From Trinickia soli (GTDB lineage Bacteria; Pseudomonadota; Gammaproteobacteria; Burkholderiales; Burkholderiaceae), in NCBI RefSeq assembly GCF_002879855.1, contig NZ_PNYB01000008.1, positions 186,001 to 250,000 of the forward strand: a DNA stretch of 64,000 nt, written 5' to 3'. Below, piece after piece: positions 60,577-64,000 of this stretch. The notes under the pieces are model-generated. The model searched no databases and had not been told where the DNA came from. It worked only from the letters and a program-made list of their open reading frames with translations. The stretch's first letter is position 1. Each line of letters begins with the position of its first letter. Made by a program: the position numbers and the translations under genes.

Positions 60577-61914
60577 TCACTGTGGCAAGGTGGCCGTCTT
60601 CTTCACGCCTGCCATCAATGCGATGCCGCTCATCACGAGCAATCCGGCGAGCAGATAGACCGCGAGATCCATACTCCCTGTGCTCGTGCGAATCTGGCCG
60701 ATTACCCACGGACTCACGATCCCACTGGTAATGCCAATGCTGCTGATGAGCGCAATCCCCGAGGCCGCTGCATTCCCGGAAAGATAGCTGGCCGGCACGG
60801 CCCAGAAAATCGGCAGCGCCGCGAAAATGAGGGCTGATGCGACCGAAAGGATAGCGAGCATCGCCGCAAAGCTGCTCAGATGCAGGGTCAGCGCCGCCAA
60901 CGCCATGCCTCCGCCAATGGTGCAGAAGGCGAAGTGATGACGGCGCTCAGCTTTGCGGTCCGAGCGTCGTGCGATCAAAACGAGTCCGACCGCACCGATT
61001 GCATTCGGAATGACTGTGTAGAGACTGACCTGCACGACGTCCTTGATGCCGAAATCGCGGATCATCAGCGGCATCCAGAAGTTTAGGGTCAGCGACGCGC
61101 ACGTCAAAGAGAAGTAGATGAACGCAAAGAGGTACACGCGCGGGTTCACGAGCGCCGCAGCGAAGCTGCGCGTGTCGTGCGCGCTCCGCGATTGAGGACC
61201 CCCGTCGTTCTGCGTACACAGCGCGACCAGCCGTCTCTTTTGCGCGTCGCTCAGCCACCGCGCATCCTGTGGCTTGTCGACCAGATAGAAAAATGCGACG
61301 AACGCGAGCAGCAACGCCGGAGCGCCCTCTAAAGCGAACATCCACTGCCAGCCGTACAGGCCCAATACGCCGCCCATGTCGCGCATGATCCAACCGGACA
61401 TCAAGCCGCCGAGCACGCCCGCCACCGCCACACCGGCAAAGAACACCGACATGACCGCCGCACGGCGGTTCGCCGGAAACCAGTAGGTCAGATAAAGCAC
61501 GATGCCAGGAAAGAAGCCCGCCTCGAACACGCCGAGCATGAAACGCATGAAATAGAAATGCGAGGGCTTGGACACAAACATCATGCTGACCGATGCGGCG
61601 CCCCACAGCAGCATGATCCGGGTGAAGGTTCTGCGAGCGCCGTACTTCGCCAGTAGCATGTTGCTTGGCACCTCGCACAGCACGTAGCCGATGTAAAAGA
61701 CTGCGGCGCCCAGGCCATACATCGCGTCGCTGAACCCGAGGTCGTGCTTCATCTGCAACTGCGCAAAGCCGATATTGATTCGGTCCAGAAACGATACGAC
61801 ATAGCAAACGAACAGAAATGGAATCGTGCGCCAGGCGGCTTTGACGAACAGTTGGTTGTCATCCGCCGTCGCATGCGACACACGTGACGAACCGAGTTCG
61901 AGGCTGTTTTGCAT
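60577..61914 (-). CDS. MFS transporter, anion:cation symporter (ACS) family
   Basis: A 445-residue carrier with 12 predicted helices. Signature stretches are VVSFLDRINIGFAQLQMKHD near 39-58 and GYVLCEVPSNMLLAKYGARR near 74-93, typical of the ACS family that imports phthalate, glucarate or similar acids. The ATG at 61914 has a GGAGA ribosome site 7 bases upstream. A terminator separates it from the metallohydrolase gene, so it has its own promoter. It probably serves the Rieske-oxygenase pathway. Confidence 0.88.
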   Translation of the reverse strand: MQNSLELGSSRVSHATADDNQLFVKAAWRTIPFLFVCYVVSFLDRINIGFAQLQMKHDLGFSDAMYGLGAAVFYIGYVLCEVPSNMLLAKYGARRTFTRIMLLWGAASVSMMFVSKPSHFYFMRFMLGVFEAGFFPGIVLYLTYWFPANRRAAVMSVFFAGVAVAGVLGGLMSGWIMRDMGGVLGLYGWQWMFALEGAPALLLAFVAFFYLVDKPQDARWLSDAQKRRLVALCTQNDGGPQSRSAHDTRSFAAALVNPRVYLFAFIYFSLTCASLTLNFWMPLMIRDFGIKDVVQVSLYTVIPNAIGAVGLVLIARRSDRKAERRHHFAFCTIGGGMALAALTLHLSSFAAMLAILSVASALIFAALPIFWAVPASYLSGNAAASGIALISSIGITSGIVSPWVIGQIRTSTGSMDLAVYLLAGLLVMSGIALMAGVKKTATLPQ

Positions 61915-61993
61915 TTGCTGTCTCCGTGGCGCCGCTCCTACCAGAGCGGATCGCGCGTCTTCAGGTGTCTTGCGCACCCTGTTTGGTTCATTC

Positions 61994-62020
61994 AAAAAGT
62001 AGGGTCCTGCGCGGGACCCT
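61994..62020 (-). terminator. Rho-independent terminator after the metallohydrolase gene
   Basis: On the minus strand, AGGGTCC and GGACCCT (7-base arms, 62020-62014 and 62007-62001) flank six bases, followed by ACTTTTT (62000-61994). It lies 20 bases after the stop at 62040 and upstream of the MFS gene. Confidence 0.82.
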
Positions 62021-62039
62021 TCCTACAACGCAGTTTCGT

Positions 62040-62999
62040 TCAGTCCTGAAGCGCACTCCACATCTCTTTGTCGCGCTGCGCTGTCCAGATACGCGGATGC
62101 GTGATGCCGCTTGCTTCGTCATAGGCGCGCGACACGTCGAAAGGCAGGCAATGCTCATAGATGAAGACCTGACCGAACTTCGGGTCCATCGTCTTGCGAG
62201 TCAGCGCCATCGCGCCCTTCAGATCGAGCTTTTCCGCAACGGCGTCACGGCCCGCTTGCAGCAGTGTCGTGACGAAGTCCTTCGTGTAGTCGAGACCCTT
62301 GTTCACTTCGGCCTGCGACAGCAGAGCGGGCCCTCTGCCCGGTACGAGCTTGTCCGCCTTCAGTGCGCGCAGCGCTTCCAACGTCGCCGGCCATTGCTCG
62401 AGTTGGGCATCGCCGCAGTAGCAGGCTGCGTCGTATTCGACGAGGTCACCCGAAAACAGCACTTTTTGCGACGGCAGCCAGACGACCGCATCACCCTTCG
62501 TATGGCCCGCACCCAGATGCGCAATCTTCACTTCGAGCTTGCCGAGCCACAACGTAATTTCCCTTTCGAAAACGAGCGTCGGCCATGTCAGCCCCGGCAC
62601 GGTCTCGACGCCCGCGAACAGACGCGGAAACCGCTCGATCTCCGATTTCATGTCCTGCTCGCCGCGCTCCACGATCATCTCGTAGGTCCCGCGGCTCGCG
62701 ATAACCTGCTGCGCGCCTTCCTTGAAGTACGCCGATGCGCCGAGCACACGGACCGCATGGTAGTGCGACAACACCACGTACTTGATCGGCTTGTCGGTCA
62801 CACTGCGAATCTTTCCGATGAGATCCTGTGCCATCGCGGGCGTCGCGGTCGTATCCACGATGAGGACGCCGTCGTCGCCGATGATGACGCCCGAATTCGG
62901 ATCTCCTTCCGCCGTGTACGCCCATGCGTTTTCGGACAACTGCGTGAAGGTGATCTTTTTTTCTTCGAGGTCTGCCTGCGATGCGAATGCTTTGGTCAC
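62040..62999 (-). CDS. Metallo-beta-lactamase-fold protein with only one zinc site conserved
   Basis: A 319-residue MBL-fold protein. The start is GTG at 62999, with CCGGAGAC 7 bases upstream. The first-site ligands are present: His79 and His81 (LSHYHAVRVLG), His166 (GAGHTKGD) and Asp185 (FSGDLVEYD). The second-site Asp-His are Val83-Arg84, and the late GHG motif is GRG (PGRGPALL), so that site is lost. The protein is divergent from the IclR gene, and its neighbours suggest an ester or thioester substrate. Confidence 0.85.
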   Translation of the reverse strand: MTKAFASQADLEEKKITFTQLSENAWAYTAEGDPNSGVIIGDDGVLIVDTTATPAMAQDLIGKIRSVTDKPIKYVVLSHYHAVRVLGASAYFKEGAQQVIASRGTYEMIVERGEQDMKSEIERFPRLFAGVETVPGLTWPTLVFEREITLWLGKLEVKIAHLGAGHTKGDAVVWLPSQKVLFSGDLVEYDAACYCGDAQLEQWPATLEALRALKADKLVPGRGPALLSQAEVNKGLDYTKDFVTTLLQAGRDAVAEKLDLKGAMALTRKTMDPKFGQVFIYEHCLPFDVSRAYDEASGITHPRIWTAQRDKEMWSALQD

Positions 63000-63176
63000 G
63001 TCTGTCTCCGGTGAATCAACGATGGATGCTTCATCGTCACGTCGCACGCTAAATTTGTCAATGGCTAACTTTGTTGCTATACGAAAACTTCGGGAAAATC
63101 CTCATGTCCGACGCGATCCCCCAAATGGGTTACGATCGAGCACCATGGTGTAAGCCTGTAGGAGCGAACTTCACAA

Positions 63177-63992
63177 TTGAAAGAAGCAACCTCAAAAGCG
63201 CAACGAGGCATTCAGAGCGTCGAAGTCGCCGGACGCATCCTTGAAGCGCTCGTATCGCGGCGCGAGCCGCTGCCACTGAGTGAATTGGCGTCTGCTGCCG
63301 GTCTTTCGACAGCGCAGGCCCACACCTATCTGGTCAGCCTCACGAAGCTTGGTCTCGTAAAACGCGACGCTTTGACCAACTACTATGAGCCTGGGCCGCT
63401 TTCGCTGCGGCTGGGCCTGATGCACGTCGAGGAACAACCGGCTTATCGCGTCGCAATGCCCTATGCGATGCAGCTGGCCGAGCGCACCGGCTTTAGCGTG
63501 GCTCTCTGTATCGCCGGCGCACAGGGGCCGACGATCGTCCGTTACGAGCGCGGCGGCAATCCGCTGCACGTCAACCTGCACGTCGGCACCGTTATGTCGC
63601 TGGAGACCACGTCGACCGGCCGCGTGTTCAAGGCTTTTCTCGACGCGGACGAACTCGCCGTCATGATGGAGCGCCAGGGCCTTGGCCAGCCAAGCGCGAT
63701 CGCCCACGATCCTTCATCGGGCGTGTCCCTGCGGGAGAAGCAGCAGACCAGCCTCGAAGCGATCCGGCGACGCCGCCTGGCACGCAGCGTCGACATGCCA
63801 AGTCCCGGCATCAGCAGCATGAGCACCCCGATACTCGACGCAAACGGCAGGATCTTGCTCGCGCTGACCGTCATCGGGCCATCCGGCGCGATGGACGTCG
63901 GCTGGAGCGGAGCGATTGCTCGCGAGATGAGCGAAATCGCCGGCCTAATCACTCAAGCCCTGCCTCACAGGACGCTGACCCATGCCATCTGA
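63177..63992 (+). CDS. IclR-family transcriptional regulator
   Basis: A 271-residue IclR-type regulator. The N-terminal winged HTH is SVEVAGRILEALVSRREPLP then LSELASAAGLSTAQAHTYLV near 14-53, followed by the effector domain (RSVDMPSPGISSMSTPILDA near 202-221). The only start available is TTG at 63177. It is divergent from the MBL-fold gene and probably controls it, the MFS gene and perhaps the Rieske cluster. It ends just before the right edge. Confidence 0.85.
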   Translation: MKEATSKAQRGIQSVEVAGRILEALVSRREPLPLSELASAAGLSTAQAHTYLVSLTKLGLVKRDALTNYYEPGPLSLRLGLMHVEEQPAYRVAMPYAMQLAERTGFSVALCIAGAQGPTIVRYERGGNPLHVNLHVGTVMSLETTSTGRVFKAFLDADELAVMMERQGLGQPSAIAHDPSSGVSLREKQQTSLEAIRRRRLARSVDMPSPGISSMSTPILDANGRILLALTVIGPSGAMDVGWSGAIAREMSEIAGLITQALPHRTLTHAI

Positions 63993-64000
63993 TTCCACCG

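Noticed and set aside
63061-63075. GGCTAACTTTG near the IclR gene as another LacI-type site
   Set aside because: Only the left half matches; there is no palindrome.
1-64000. Search for tRNA, rRNA, CRISPR arrays, insertion sequences and phage genes
   Set aside because: No regularly spaced repeats, no transposase or integrase motifs and no tRNA-like sequences were recognised on either strand.

Overview
This is a GC-rich chromosomal (or second-replicon) segment from a beta-proteobacterium of the Burkholderia/Paraburkholderia/Caballeronia type. The evidence is the predicted proteome: Porin_4-type trimeric porins, a DUF4148 small secreted protein, AAHS-family carriers, many LysR regulators, a NodT-type RND efflux operon and YceI/cytochrome b561 pairs. 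No rRNA, tRNA, CRISPR array or insertion sequence was recognised. The window is a dense accessory catabolic region with little decay; only two gene remnants were found, of a DUF1275 protein and of a gfa-like gene.

Layout. (1) 1-5188, minus: membrane arm of a hydrogenase-4/formate-hydrogenlyase-like complex (hyfB-C-E-F and the start of a hyfG-like gene). (2) 5433-6106: a frameshifted DUF1275 remnant and a small CopG-type protein. (3) 6274-10612, minus: one six-gene operon (77-aa protein, AAHS carrier, FAH-family hydrolase, cytochrome b561, two YceI proteins). (4) 10878: LacI-family regulator. (5) 11914-17322, minus: glutarate/glutaryl-CoA operon (gcdH, CaiB-type CoA-transferase, etfB, etfA, a small unknown protein, 3-hydroxybutyryl-CoA dehydrogenase) with a divergent LysR gene. 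(6) 18367-31681: porin, D-2-hydroxyacid dehydrogenase, APH-fold kinase, PAS chemoreceptor, FAH hydrolase, cupin, an enolase paralogue, an extradiol-dioxygenase homologue, a CMD protein, a zinc alcohol dehydrogenase, DUF4148, LysR and an FMN reductase. (7) 31749-33238: AraC regulator and P-loop kinase. (8) 33280-44706: a second aromatic module (AAHS carrier, nitroreductase, cupin, zinc alcohol dehydrogenase, DUF1185, FAH hydrolase, VOC protein, aldehyde dehydrogenase, FAD monooxygenase, GntR regulator, porin). (9) 45292-53320: SDR and an RND efflux system with two TetR genes. (10) 53622-63992: LysR, Rieske oxygenase and reductase, AtoE-type carrier, CaiB transferase, enoyl-CoA hydratase, MFS carrier, metallo-beta-lactamase-fold protein and IclR regulator.

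The strongest hidden structure is regulatory. A 14-bp palindrome, TGCTAACGTTAGCA, recurs eight times with small variations (one copy is degenerate), in front of genes spread over 21 kb (10.68 to 31.72 kb). At three sites it sits on or just downstream of a readable -35/-10 pair, as expected for repression by the LacI-family protein encoded at 10878. A second, unrelated motif (TATTTTTGTGCATA and variants) occurs four times around the GntR gene at 42793 and marks the second module. The two regulons carry paralogous carriers, cupins, zinc alcohol dehydrogenases, FAH hydrolases and porins, so they probably process related aromatic substrates.

The most unusual feature is the content of the LacI-linked set. 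It contains an enolase paralogue with changed active-site residues, next to a D-2-hydroxyacid dehydrogenase, an APH-fold kinase and a ring-cleavage-dioxygenase homologue that has lost its acid-base histidine. I know of no described pathway with this combination. A route through a phosphorylated hydroxy-acid is a hypothesis only.
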